From contig NZ_DF967544.1 of assembly GCF_000971475.1 (NCBI RefSeq), positions 24,478 through 88,477 of the forward strand: a stretch of DNA of 64,000 nucleotides. The letters run 5' to 3'. A model generated the notes under the pieces. The model had not been told where the DNA came from. It ran no database searches and worked only from the letters and a program-made list of their open reading frames with translations. A program made the translations under genes and the position numbers. Of the stretch, positions 19,420 through 26,991 are shown in pieces; position 1 is the first letter of the stretch; every line of letters starts with the position of its first letter. This DNA is from Sulfuricella sp. T08. Lineage in GTDB: Bacteria; Pseudomonadota; Gammaproteobacteria; Burkholderiales; Sulfuricellaceae.

Positions 19420-20544
19420 TTACATCAGCCCATGCAGGCCCTGGTAGCCAACATAGAAACCCACCAGCAAAATCAGGGCACCGGAGAAGTATGGCGCTTT
19501 ACGGGCGAATTCGCCGAAGCCGCTCCAGCGTTTGGAAACGTGCTTTACGCTCAAGGCGGCTAGTACGCCCGATGCCACCATCGTCAATGCCAGGCCGATA
19601 CTGAAGCTCAGAACCAGCGTTGCTCCCAGTGCTATCTTCTTCAATTGCAGACATAGGAGTAGCACGGTGATGGAGGCAGGACAAGGAATTAGCCCGCCAG
19701 TCAGTCCGAACATGACAATCTGCCCGGTCGTCACTTCTCGATTGGCGAAACGGTGGCGGATGTCGTTTGCGTGGGCCAGTTCGTGAGGGTCTTGGTAGCC
19801 AGGAGCTGACACATCCAGCCCTTCATAGTCCTTGATGGCGTGGTGATGGTGGTCGTGTTCGACAAACTCCACGTCATAGTCGTGGCTGTGGTTCTCATGG
19901 CCCAAACGCAGACGTGCGACGAACTCGTGCGGCTCTGGAATCTCTTGCTCTGACTCTACGAAGCCATCGCGTTGCACAAAGGTGAACGACTGGCGGCTGC
20001 CGTTCGACCGCTCCGTCTCGATTTTCACCTGATCGACTGTCCAGACGTGGCCGTGTTTGCTTTCGAGGAACAACCGGAAACGTGGCGGCACACCGTCCTC
20101 GAATACGTCTAGGCGCACCACGCCGTGACCGGTGTCGATATGTTTGGTTTCATCGTGGTGGTGATCGTGGTCATTATTGTGATCATGAAAGCAGGCGCTC
20201 TGCTGACGCCACGTCCGCCAGATTATCCAAATAGCCGTGCCGACGATCAGCACGGCGGATGCGACTTGCAAGTAAGGTTCGCTGGTTTCCGCACTCCACC
20301 GCTGGCCGAAGTACATCCCGCCTAGCGCGATGGCCCACACCACGGCGGTATGGGAAAGCGTCGCCGAAAGTCCCAACAGAACGGCTTGCGTCAGCGTGCC
20401 ACGAATGGCAATGATGAAGGCGGCCATCATGGTCTTGGAGTGGCCGGGTTCGAGACCGTGCAGCGCACCTAGCAGGATCGCGCTTGGGATGAACAGCCAG
20501 GCGTTGGATGCGCCCTGCTGTAGCAGGGTAGAAAATTCAGTCAT
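19420..20544 (-). CDS. rcnA: RcnA-like nickel/cobalt efflux protein
   Basis: This predicted inner-membrane exporter of Ni2+/Co2+ has 374 residues. About six or seven TM segments flank a large hydrophilic loop (about 115-260) with histidine-rich patches (HDHNNDHDHHHDE near 119-131 and EHDHHHH further on). The signatures HGLEPGHSKTM (TM1-2) and GLIPCPASITVLL are diagnostic of the NicO/RcnA family. It lies 9 bp after a CsoR/RcnR-type regulator gene on the same strand, so the two form an operon. The operon runs opposite to the surrounding sulfur genes and is bracketed by direct repeats, suggesting later insertion. Confidence 0.88.
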   Translation of the reverse strand: MTEFSTLLQQGASNAWLFIPSAILLGALHGLEPGHSKTMMAAFIIAIRGTLTQAVLLGLSATLSHTAVVWAIALGGMYFGQRWSAETSEPYLQVASAVLIVGTAIWIIWRTWRQQSACFHDHNNDHDHHHDETKHIDTGHGVVRLDVFEDGVPPRFRLFLESKHGHVWTVDQVKIETERSNGSRQSFTFVQRDGFVESEQEIPEPHEFVARLRLGHENHSHDYDVEFVEHDHHHHAIKDYEGLDVSAPGYQDPHELAHANDIRHRFANREVTTGQIVMFGLTGGLIPCPASITVLLLCLQLKKIALGATLVLSFSIGLALTMVASGVLAALSVKHVSKRWSGFGEFARKAPYFSGALILLVGFYVGYQGLHGLM

Positions 20545-20553
20545 AAGGCAGCT

Positions 20554-20823
20554 TTATAGATATTTTGTGATTTCTTTGAACTCGCGGATGGTGTCGTCTG
20601 CGCTCTGCGTACCATCCCGCACTGCATGTTCAAGGCAATGGTCGATATGGTCATGTACCAAAGTTTTCTTGGCGTTGCCGACAGCACTTTCTACAGCCTG
20701 TAGCTGTTGGGCGATGTCCAAGCAACCGCGCCCCTCTTCCAGCATGACGATGATGCTTTTTAGGTGGCCTTCGGCTCGCTTGAGCCGCTTAACGATGTCG
20801 GGGTGTGAGGTGTGTGTTGTCAT
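20554..20823 (-). CDS. CsoR/RcnR-family metal-sensing repressor
   Basis: This 89-residue all-helical DUF156 protein of the CsoR/RcnR/FrmR family probably represses rcnA until Ni2+ or Co2+ binds. The family pattern is clear: KRLKRAEGHLKSIIVMLEEGRGCLDIAQQLQAVESAV, then HDHIDHCLEHAV. Cys34 and the His residues of the second helix are candidate metal ligands. A 14-bp perfect inverted repeat lies directly upstream. Without tests the sensed ligand (nickel, cobalt, copper or formaldehyde) is inferred only from the neighbouring exporter. Confidence 0.88.
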   Translation of the reverse strand: MTTHTSHPDIVKRLKRAEGHLKSIIVMLEEGRGCLDIAQQLQAVESAVGNAKKTLVHDHIDHCLEHAVRDGTQSADDTIREFKEITKYL

Positions 20824-20826
20824 GTC

Positions 20827-20858
20827 GTATTATCCTATCCTAGGGGATAGGATAATAC
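20827..20858 (-). promoter_or_regulatory. Operator of the CsoR/RcnR-type regulator
   Basis: GTATTATCCTATCC (20827-20840) and GGATAGGATAATAC (20845-20858) are exact inverted repeats around TAGG, starting 4 bp from the regulator's start codon. The G/C-tract-in-AT-arms layout matches known CsoR/RcnR operators. It probably controls both cassette genes. Confidence 0.8.
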
Positions 20859-20952
20859 AGCAAGAAGAAAATGACCGCCATTCGTTGTGCGATCAGAGTT
20901 GTCTTAGCGTGCTTTATTTTCCGAATTCTGAGGTGACCACTTTTACAAAGCA

Positions 20953-21015
20953 CCTCCAATAAGCATTGATCTCCAGGTCGTTGAGCTCTCCAGAAAATTA
21001 GCTTGACGACTTTAG
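20953..21015 (+). repeat. Direct repeat, right copy, flanking the nickel/cobalt cassette
   Basis: This 63-bp copy is in direct orientation relative to 19219-19282. Its right end contains TTGACG (21003-21008), which lies 17 bp upstream of an AATAAT -10-like box. The repeat therefore appears to supply the -35 element of the persulfide dioxygenase promoter. Confidence 0.8.
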
Positions 21016-21057
21016 GTTAAGGCTGAATAATATATTCAAACATTCATTTGATTATAT
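21003..21057 (+). promoter_or_regulatory. Promoter and operator of the persulfide dioxygenase operon
   Basis: TTGACG (21003-21008), 17 bp and AATAAT (21026-21031) make a plausible sigma-70 promoter. ATATTCAAA (21032-21040), six bases and TTTGATTATAT (21047-21057) form the operator immediately downstream. It is the reverse complement of the arsR operator pattern, with the same N6 spacer. A bound repressor would block transcription start. Confidence 0.7.
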
Positions 21058-21086
21058 TATTAACCATAATTCAAGGAGGAGACGAA

Positions 21087-21824
21087 ATGTTTTTCAGACA
21101 ACGTTTAGCCAAGGAAGCCACCCTGTCTTATCTACTCGGCTGCGGATCATGTGGTGTTTCGGTTGCCATAGACCCGGTTGCGGGTGACGAGGATTGGTTC
21201 ATTGAAGAGGCCACCAGGCAGAACGTCAAGATTACTCATGTCTTTGACACCCACGTTCATGCCGATCACTACTCGGGCGGGCGAGTGCTGGCAGAGAAGC
21301 TGGGCGCCCAATACTGCCTGCATGAAGCCAACCAGGGACGGGTGCAGTTCCCCTTCCATGCGCTTTCCGATGGCGAGACCATCGAAGTGGGCAACGTCGC
21401 GGTGAAAGTGCTGCACACCCCTGGCCATACTCCTGACAGCATGTGCCTGACGGTCACCGACAAGCGCCGCAGTGCCGATCCCTGGTTCGTTCTCACGGGC
21501 GACACCCTGTTTGTGGGCAGCATCGGGCGTCCCGATCTGGCGGGCAAGGGCAAGGAATGGGCGGAGCAGCTATTTGATAGCCTGCACGCGAAGCTGATGT
21601 CCCTTCCTGACGAAGTGGAGATTTTTCCCGGCCATACCTCAGGCAGCGCTTGCGGTGTGGGTATTTCCGGCAAGCCATCCTCCACGGTCGGTTTTGAAAA
21701 GCGCTTCAATCCTGGCCTGAAGATGACCAACAGGGACGAGTTCGTCAATTACATCCTGTCCGACATCCCTCCCCGCCCGGCGGAAATGGAACGCATCGTG
21801 GCTGTCAATCTGGGGGCGGCATGA
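21087..21824 (+). CDS. Persulfide dioxygenase (ETHE1/Blh-like metallo-beta-lactamase fold)
   Basis: This mononuclear-iron enzyme probably oxidises glutathione persulfide to sulfite plus glutathione. The 245-residue protein has the MBL motif THVHADH (55-61), His114 (HTPGHTPDS), Asp139 (TGDTLFVGSIGRPDL) and His183 (PGHTSGSACG). The late KPSSTVGFEKRFNP block is shared by bacterial ETHE1-like enzymes. The ATG at 21087 has a perfect AAGGAGGAG site, so an in-frame TTG at 21048 is not favoured. It heads an operon with an MFS transporter and a DsrE-like protein. Confidence 0.9.
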   Translation: MFFRQRLAKEATLSYLLGCGSCGVSVAIDPVAGDEDWFIEEATRQNVKITHVFDTHVHADHYSGGRVLAEKLGAQYCLHEANQGRVQFPFHALSDGETIEVGNVAVKVLHTPGHTPDSMCLTVTDKRRSADPWFVLTGDTLFVGSIGRPDLAGKGKEWAEQLFDSLHAKLMSLPDEVEIFPGHTSGSACGVGISGKPSSTVGFEKRFNPGLKMTNRDEFVNYILSDIPPRPAEMERIVAVNLGAA

Positions 21825-21934
21825 ACAGGAAGCCGGGGCCCCGCATAGCGGGGATGCGACCGCCCGTGAATGCCGCCAGCCACCGACGCGGCAGTGAAAA
21901 AATTGGCACAGAGATCAATGAGGTGACCGCATGA
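21821..21934 (+). CDS. Candidate 37-residue coupled small ORF
   Basis: An ATG at 21821 overlaps the dioxygenase stop (ATGA) and the frame ends in TGA at 21932-21934, overlapping the MFS start (ATGA). The predicted peptide is basic (MNRKPGPRIAGMRPPVNAA...) and resembles no family I know. The double overlap is what one expects of a coupled small gene, but a spacer kept open by chance is equally possible. A short GC hairpin lies within its first third. Confidence 0.35.
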   Translation: MNRKPGPRIAGMRPPVNAASHRRGSEKIGTEINEVTA

Positions 21935-23238
21935 GCCATACTTTGCGCAATGAATACCAGGAGTACCGCCATGGTATTCGCGAGAACTTTGCGCAATTTT
22001 CCCACCAGTTGTTACAGGTATTTCTGGTCGGGATGACCATCGGCATGATGCGCACCGTAGTGCCTGCCTTGGGCGAGACCGAATTCGGCGTGCCCAAGGG
22101 TTCTTTCATGCTGCTGACCACCTTCGTGGTGGCTTTTGGCTTCGTCAAGGGAACGCTTAATTTCGTGGCCGGCCGCCTGTCTGAGCGCATCGGGCGGCAG
22201 AAGGTACTGCTGTTGGGCTGGGCAGCGGCATTGCCCATCCCGTTCATGATTCTTTACGCGCCCAGTTGGAACTGGATAGTCGCCGCAACCGTGCTGCTGG
22301 GTGTTAACCAGGGCCTGACCTGGTCCATGACACAGACCGCCAAGCTGGACATCACCCGGCCCGATCAAAGAGGCTTTGTGATTGGACTGAATGAATTCTC
22401 CGGTTACGTGGGTCTGGCGGTCGCAGGCATCATTACCGGTTACATGGCGACTGCCTACGGGCCACGCCACGGGCTGCTGATATTTGGCGTCGCGGTGATT
22501 GTTCTGGCCGCGCTGCTCACCATCCTGTGGGTAAAAGACACCTTATCCTGGGCCAAGGCAGAAGGTGCCAAACACGCCGCAGGGCAGTCCACCGGACCAA
22601 AACCGCGTTATCCCACCAACATCTCCGACAAACCCACCACTTGGGAGGTGTTCTCCCTCATGTCGTGGCGTGACAAGCGCATGGCGTCAATCAGCCAGGC
22701 AGGACTGGTGGAGAAATTCGTGGATGCCCTGGTCTGGGTGTTTTACCCGGTTTTTCTGTATCGCCACGGATTGTCTTTAGCCAGCATTGGTTGGGTGATC
22801 GGCGTGTACGGCTTCGTCTGGGGCGGCTCCCAGTTCTTCACCGGCAAACTATCCGACCACATTGGCAGGCAGAAGCCGATCGTGTGGGGTATGTGGGTTT
22901 GTGGTGCGGGGGTGGCGTTGATGCTCCTGGGCCAAGGCGTCGCCTGGTGGTCTTTATCGGCAGGCGTTTCCGGTTTCGGCATGGCGCTGTTGTACCCCAA
23001 TCTTTCCGCAGCTGTATCTGACATCGCTCATCCCAACTGGCGTGGCTCGGCCATCGGCATCTACCGCTTCTGGCGCGATCTTGGCTATGGCATTGGGGCC
23101 TTGGCGCTCGGGATCGTGGCGAGCTTTAGCGGTGCCATCGAGGAGGCCTTCTGGTTCGTCGCAGTCTCCATGCTCCTCTCCGGTCTGGTCGTACAGATTT
23201 GGGGGGAAGAAACACATCCGCGTCTTAATCCAGCCTAA
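21931..23238 (+). CDS. Major facilitator superfamily transporter
   Basis: This 435-residue protein has about twelve membrane segments and the MFS loop 2-3 signature GRLSERIGRQKVL, repeated in the second half as GKLSDHIGRQKPI. The central loop (about 205-240) is hydrophilic. The substrate cannot be read from sequence. Being cotranscribed with a persulfide dioxygenase and a DsrE-like protein, export of a sulfur oxyanion or import of a sulfur compound is the natural guess. Confidence 0.85.
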   Translation: MSHTLRNEYQEYRHGIRENFAQFSHQLLQVFLVGMTIGMMRTVVPALGETEFGVPKGSFMLLTTFVVAFGFVKGTLNFVAGRLSERIGRQKVLLLGWAAALPIPFMILYAPSWNWIVAATVLLGVNQGLTWSMTQTAKLDITRPDQRGFVIGLNEFSGYVGLAVAGIITGYMATAYGPRHGLLIFGVAVIVLAALLTILWVKDTLSWAKAEGAKHAAGQSTGPKPRYPTNISDKPTTWEVFSLMSWRDKRMASISQAGLVEKFVDALVWVFYPVFLYRHGLSLASIGWVIGVYGFVWGGSQFFTGKLSDHIGRQKPIVWGMWVCGAGVALMLLGQGVAWWSLSAGVSGFGMALLYPNLSAAVSDIAHPNWRGSAIGIYRFWRDLGYGIGALALGIVASFSGAIEEAFWFVAVSMLLSGLVVQIWGEETHPRLNPA

Positions 23239-23256
23239 TTTACTGGCAAGGAGAAA

Positions 23257-23610
23257 ATGATGAAAACTCTTTTCATACTCAATGACCCACCCTATGGCAC
23301 CGAGCGCAGCTACAACGGTTTCCGTCTGGCGCGAGCCTTATCCAAGCACGATGGCAATGAAATTCGCCTGTTCTTGCTGGGCGACGCTGCACTATGCGCC
23401 AAGGCGGGGCAGAAAGTGCCGCAAGGCTATTACAACATCGAGTTTTTCGCCCAGAGCATTTTGAAGCGTGGCGGACAAATCGGAGTGTGCGGAGTATGCA
23501 TGGAAGCACGCGGGTTAAAGGATGAGGAGATGATCCAGGGCGCCGAGCATTCCACGCTGGAGCATCTCGCAGAGTGGACGGAGTGGGCAGACAAGGTGCT
23601 GGTATTCTAG
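23257..23610 (+). CDS. DsrE/DsrF-like sulfur-relay protein
   Basis: This 117-residue cytoplasmic protein has the DsrE fold (TLFILNDPPYGTERSYNGFRLA near the N-terminus). It has three cysteines, one in DAALCAKAGQ and two in GVCGVCMEARG; the latter region matches the position of the active Cys of DsrE-family persulfide carriers. It lies 18 bp after the MFS gene with an AAGGAG site and probably handles protein-bound sulfane sulfur in the same pathway as the dioxygenase. Confidence 0.85.
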   Translation: MMKTLFILNDPPYGTERSYNGFRLARALSKHDGNEIRLFLLGDAALCAKAGQKVPQGYYNIEFFAQSILKRGGQIGVCGVCMEARGLKDEEMIQGAEHSTLEHLAEWTEWADKVLVF

Positions 23611-23673
23611 CCCCTTTTTTTTACGCCTTATTCAATTGATATTTGTCAGTCAATATTAGTAAGGAACAGCACC

Positions 23674-24453
23674 ATGATTATTATTGCCATATTCGCCGGA
23701 GCCATCACCGGCATCGTGTTGGGTTTGTTCGGCAGCGGCGGTTCCATCATCGCCATGCCGGCGCTAATGTATCTGCTCAACGTGGAAGCCAAATCGGCCA
23801 TCGCCATGAGCATGGGCATCGTGGCGGTTACTGCCACTGTTTCGGGCTGGGACAACTGGCGACGCGGGAATGTCGATCTCAAGGTGGCGGCGATGTTCGG
23901 CTTTTTTGGCGTGATCGGCACCTACGGCGGCGCCCGTCTCGGGGTTTACACGCCGGTGCAGGTGCAGCTCACTTTGTTCGCTTTGGTGATGTATGCCGCT
24001 GCCTGGAAGATGTTGCAAAGCAAAAAGCAGCCGGTAAGTCAGTTGGCCACAGCAGGCGGGCCACCCTTGTCGGAAGATGAGGTCATTTCAGCGCACATGG
24101 GGCATATCGCCGCGCACGGCGTCGGTGTCGGCGTGCTGACCGGACTGGTGGGCGTGGGCGGCGGATTCCTGATTGTACCGGCGCTGGTGCTGCTGTCCGG
24201 CATCCCGATGAAGCTCGCAATAGGCACCTCGCTCGTCATCGTCGCCGCCAAGTCCTACTCCGGTTTCGCCGGTTATGTTGGGGCGGTGCCGGTGGACTGG
24301 ACGACCATGGCTTTGTTCACCACGGTGACGGTGGCCGGCAGCTTTGTTGGCACACGCATTGCACACCGATTCTCGCAGGCGACGCTGAAGCGCAGCTTCG
24401 GCATATTCCTGGTGTTCGTGGCGAGTTACATTCTGCTCAAGAGCGTGGTGTAA
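23674..24453 (+). CDS. TauE/SafE-family sulfite exporter-like protein
   Basis: This 259-residue membrane protein has about eight hydrophobic segments and the duplicated TauE/SafE repeats ([19 protein letters not shown] and [19 protein letters not shown]). Family members export sulfite, sulfonates or other anions. Here it could remove sulfite made by the dioxygenase. A degenerate ATTCAAT...TTTG site 30-45 bp upstream resembles the ArsR operator but with a 5-bp spacer. An AAGGA site precedes the ATG. Confidence 0.87.
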   Translation: MIIIAIFAGAITGIVLGLFGSGGSIIAMPALMYLLNVEAKSAIAMSMGIVAVTATVSGWDNWRRGNVDLKVAAMFGFFGVIGTYGGARLGVYTPVQVQLTLFALVMYAAAWKMLQSKKQPVSQLATAGGPPLSEDEVISAHMGHIAAHGVGVGVLTGLVGVGGGFLIVPALVLLSGIPMKLAIGTSLVIVAAKSYSGFAGYVGAVPVDWTTMALFTTVTVAGSFVGTRIAHRFSQATLKRSFGIFLVFVASYILLKSVV

Positions 24454-24490
24454 AAAGGGGGGCAATTAAAACTGGTAGCTGGCACAAGCG

Positions 24491-24628
24491 GTGTAGCCTG
24501 GATGAAGGCCAAAGGCCGTAATCCGGGGCATCCCGCCGAGTAGCGGGATGGGTCGGTGGAGGGATTGCATGCTCTATTGCGCCCTGCCGGGCACTCCCGG
24601 ATTACGCTACGCTTCATTCAGGCTACGC
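24491..24628. repeat. Imperfect palindromic intergenic repeat
   Basis: The left arm (GTAGCCTGGATGAAGG...CGTAATCCGGG) and right arm (CCCGGATTACG...CTTCATTCAGGCTACGC) are inverted copies around a middle hairpin. This pattern is a familiar dispersed intergenic element of proteobacteria. It separates the TauE gene from the PLP-enzyme operon and accounts for most of a 217-bp gap. Confidence 0.75.
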
Positions 24629-24670
24629 ACCGACTGAACCCTTTTTCAATTCCGACAATAAGGAAGAATC

Positions 24671-26158
24671 ATGCCGCAACCGATCAAGGTCCATTCCCAA
24701 CATCCGCCCGGTGGGCGCTGCACGCTTTACGCACTTTATGCCAAAGAGCTATCATCCAGCCTTGGCCTGGACCGGCGCGTCGTTCATACTGACCGCCGCG
24801 ACGCGCATGGCGAGGGCTTTCCCGCGCTGCTGGTGAAGGGGGTGGCGCTGCAACCTTCTGATGGCGTGATCCTGTCACCGGAAGATATCTGCGCCGGGCT
24901 GGCGAGCGCCGGGCTGGATTTGAGTGCCGTACCGGACTTGGCCGCGCGGCTGGAAGCCATTCAGGAACGCTTTCTCGAGGGGGTTGAATGTAACGACAAA
25001 AACGAGGGTCTTTCCACCCGCTGCATCCATGCCGGGGAAATCAAGGATGCCCACGGCTCGCCGCATACGCCGATCTACACGACCACCACGTTCAAGTTCG
25101 ATTCCACCGCCGACCTGCTCGACGTGGTGGAGGGGCGCAAGGCGGGCAGCCTGTATACCCGCTACGGCCTCAACCCAACCCTCTTCAGCCTGGAGGAAAA
25201 GCTGGCCGCTCTGGAGGGGGCGGAAGCCGCTTGGGTATTTTCTTCCGGCATGGCTGCGGAAGCCTCGTTATTCTTTGCTCATGGCCGCAAGGGCGTGGTC
25301 TGCATCGGCGACGCCTACGGCGGCACCATGGAGTTTCTTTCCAGCCAGCTGCCGGAACTCGGCATCCCCACTTATTTCCTCCTCGGCAGCGAGCTGGACG
25401 GGTTGAAGACCTATCTGGAAGCGGGCGCAGGCCTGGTGTTTTTCGAAACGCCCACCAATCCCACCCTGGAGGTGCTGGATATCCGGAAAATCAGCGCTAT
25501 TGCCCACGAGTATGGCGCCCTGGTGGCGGTGGATAACACCTTCGCCTCACCGGTGAATCAGAGCCCGCTTGCTCTGGGCGCAGACTTCGTCGTTCACAGC
25601 GCCACCAAGTATCTCGGCGGCCATAGCGATATTACCGCCGGCGCCCTGATGGGATCAAAACACCTTTTAGCCTCGGTATGGGGCTGGCGCAAGAACCTGG
25701 GTCAGATGCCCGCGCCTGAAACCGCATCGCTTCTGGCTCGCAGCCTGCGCACCCTGGTCGTGCGGGTGGAGCGGCAGAACGCCACGGCGCAAGCTGTGGC
25801 CAAAGCCATGTCGCGCCATCCCAAGGTGGCGCGGGTGCTTTACCCCGGTCTGCCCGATTTCCCCGGCCATGTCGTGGCCAGGTCCCAGATGCAGGGCTTC
25901 GGGGGCATGCTGACGATAGCGGTCAAAGGCGCTTATGAGGATGCGGTGTGGGCGGTGGACAAGCTCAAGCTGTTCGCCATCGCGCCCAGCCTGGGTGGAG
26001 TGGAAAGCCTCGTCACCATGCCGGTGACCACCACCCACCATGGCTTGGCGACTGAAGAACGAGTGCGACGCGGCATTTCTGATACCATGATTCGGCTCTC
26101 CATCGGCCTGGAAGACGCTGCCGACCTGATCGCCGACCTGGAGCAGGCGCTCGGATGA
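24671..26158 (+). CDS. Cys/Met-metabolism PLP enzyme with an extra N-terminal domain
   Basis: Residues about 112-495 are a complete fold-type I PLP enzyme of the cystathionine gamma-synthase/gamma-lyase/O-succinylhomoserine sulfhydrylase family. It starts at GLSTRCIHAGEI, with cofactor-binding YGLNPT, and the lysine loop SATKYLGGHSD. Residues 1-105 are an added domain (PGGRCTLYALYAKEL..., FPALLVKGVALQPSDGVILSPEDI) not found in standard members. It is a small alpha/beta segment, perhaps thioredoxin-like, that I cannot assign. Lyase versus sulfhydrylase activity cannot be decided. The gene begins an operon with a glutamine amidotransferase and a cysteine desulfurase, so a role in sulfur transfer is likely. 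Confidence 0.85.
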   Translation: MPQPIKVHSQHPPGGRCTLYALYAKELSSSLGLDRRVVHTDRRDAHGEGFPALLVKGVALQPSDGVILSPEDICAGLASAGLDLSAVPDLAARLEAIQERFLEGVECNDKNEGLSTRCIHAGEIKDAHGSPHTPIYTTTTFKFDSTADLLDVVEGRKAGSLYTRYGLNPTLFSLEEKLAALEGAEAAWVFSSGMAAEASLFFAHGRKGVVCIGDAYGGTMEFLSSQLPELGIPTYFLLGSELDGLKTYLEAGAGLVFFETPTNPTLEVLDIRKISAIAHEYGALVAVDNTFASPVNQSPLALGADFVVHSATKYLGGHSDITAGALMGSKHLLASVWGWRKNLGQMPAPETASLLARSLRTLVVRVERQNATAQAVAKAMSRHPKVARVLYPGLPDFPGHVVARSQMQGFGGMLTIAVKGAYEDAVWAVDKLKLFAIAPSLGGVESLVTMPVTTTHHGLATEERVRRGISDTMIRLSIGLEDAADLIADLEQALG

Positions 26159-26199
26159 GTTTCTGAAAAAACATCCATGCTTAACGGAGCTTACTGACG

Positions 26200-26991
26200 A
26201 TGTGCGAGCTTTTCGGGATGTCTGCCAGCTGCCCCGTGACAGCCAAGGGAGCCCTCGGTGATTTCCGTCTGCGTGGCGGACTGGTGGCGGACAATCCCGA
26301 CGGATGGGGACTCGCCTGGTGGGAGAGTGGTGTTTTTCGTCTTGCCAAGGAGCCTCTGCCGGCACACGAGAGCGTGCCGTTCGCGCGTTTGTGCGAAACC
26401 ACGCTCTCGAACCTGATCGTCGCTCATGTGCGCAAAGCCCGGTTTCCGCCCGTCAACACCATGGACAATACGCATCCGTTCAAGCGGGTGTGTTGCGGAA
26501 AAGAATGGGTGTTTGCCCACAATGGGCTGGTACCCGATATCGTGGAGATGGAGCGCGCAAATAACGGTTCGGTCTGTCAACCTGCAGGAGAAACCGATTC
26601 GGAATATGCCTTTTGTCACCTCCTGAGCCATATCTCCCAGAACATCCTGGCCTCCCCTGCCGCGAATGCAAACTTCTCGTTCCCCATCGTGGCGATGATC
26701 AGTGAACTGATCGCATCGCACGGCAAGTTCAATTTTCTCATGTCGGACGGAGAGCATCTGATCGCATACGGCCATGACAGGCTCCACTATCTGGAACAGA
26801 GAGGATCGGATACCCAGGGCGGCACCTGTGCCGACAGCGCCATGATCGCTACCGAGCCTTTGCCTGGAGATGGAAATTGGATCGCTTTCGAGCCGGGGGA
26901 ACTGCGTATTTACCGACTCGGCAGGATAGTGGGGCGAATCCTGACGCGGCCGTCCGGCCAGATAGTCGAACTGGAGCGGTTGCCCGTATGA
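26200..26991 (+). CDS. Class II glutamine amidotransferase (YafJ/EgtC-like)
   Basis: This 263-residue Ntn-hydrolase domain has the nucleophilic Cys2 exposed after Met removal (MCELFGMSA). The DNPDGWGLAWW motif and the FAHNGLVPD segment bind glutamine. It resembles the stand-alone YafJ/GATase_4 group, which includes EgtC of ergothioneine synthesis (a gamma-glutamyl hydrolase). No ergothioneine partner genes are nearby. Its stop overlaps the cysteine desulfurase start as ATGA. A gamma-glutamyl amidohydrolase role on a sulfur metabolite is an inference. Confidence 0.85.
   Translation: MCELFGMSASCPVTAKGALGDFRLRGGLVADNPDGWGLAWWESGVFRLAKEPLPAHESVPFARLCETTLSNLIVAHVRKARFPPVNTMDNTHPFKRVCCGKEWVFAHNGLVPDIVEMERANNGSVCQPAGETDSEYAFCHLLSHISQNILASPAANANFSFPIVAMISELIASHGKFNFLMSDGEHLIAYGHDRLHYLEQRGSDTQGGTCADSAMIATEPLPGDGNWIAFEPGELRIYRLGRIVGRILTRPSGQIVELERLPV

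Noticed and set aside
19391..19564. Small plus-strand frame with an AAGGAG site, antisense to the rcnA 3' end
   Set aside because: It lies wholly within rcnA on the other strand and its sequence resembles no protein. The upstream AAGGAG is probably chance.
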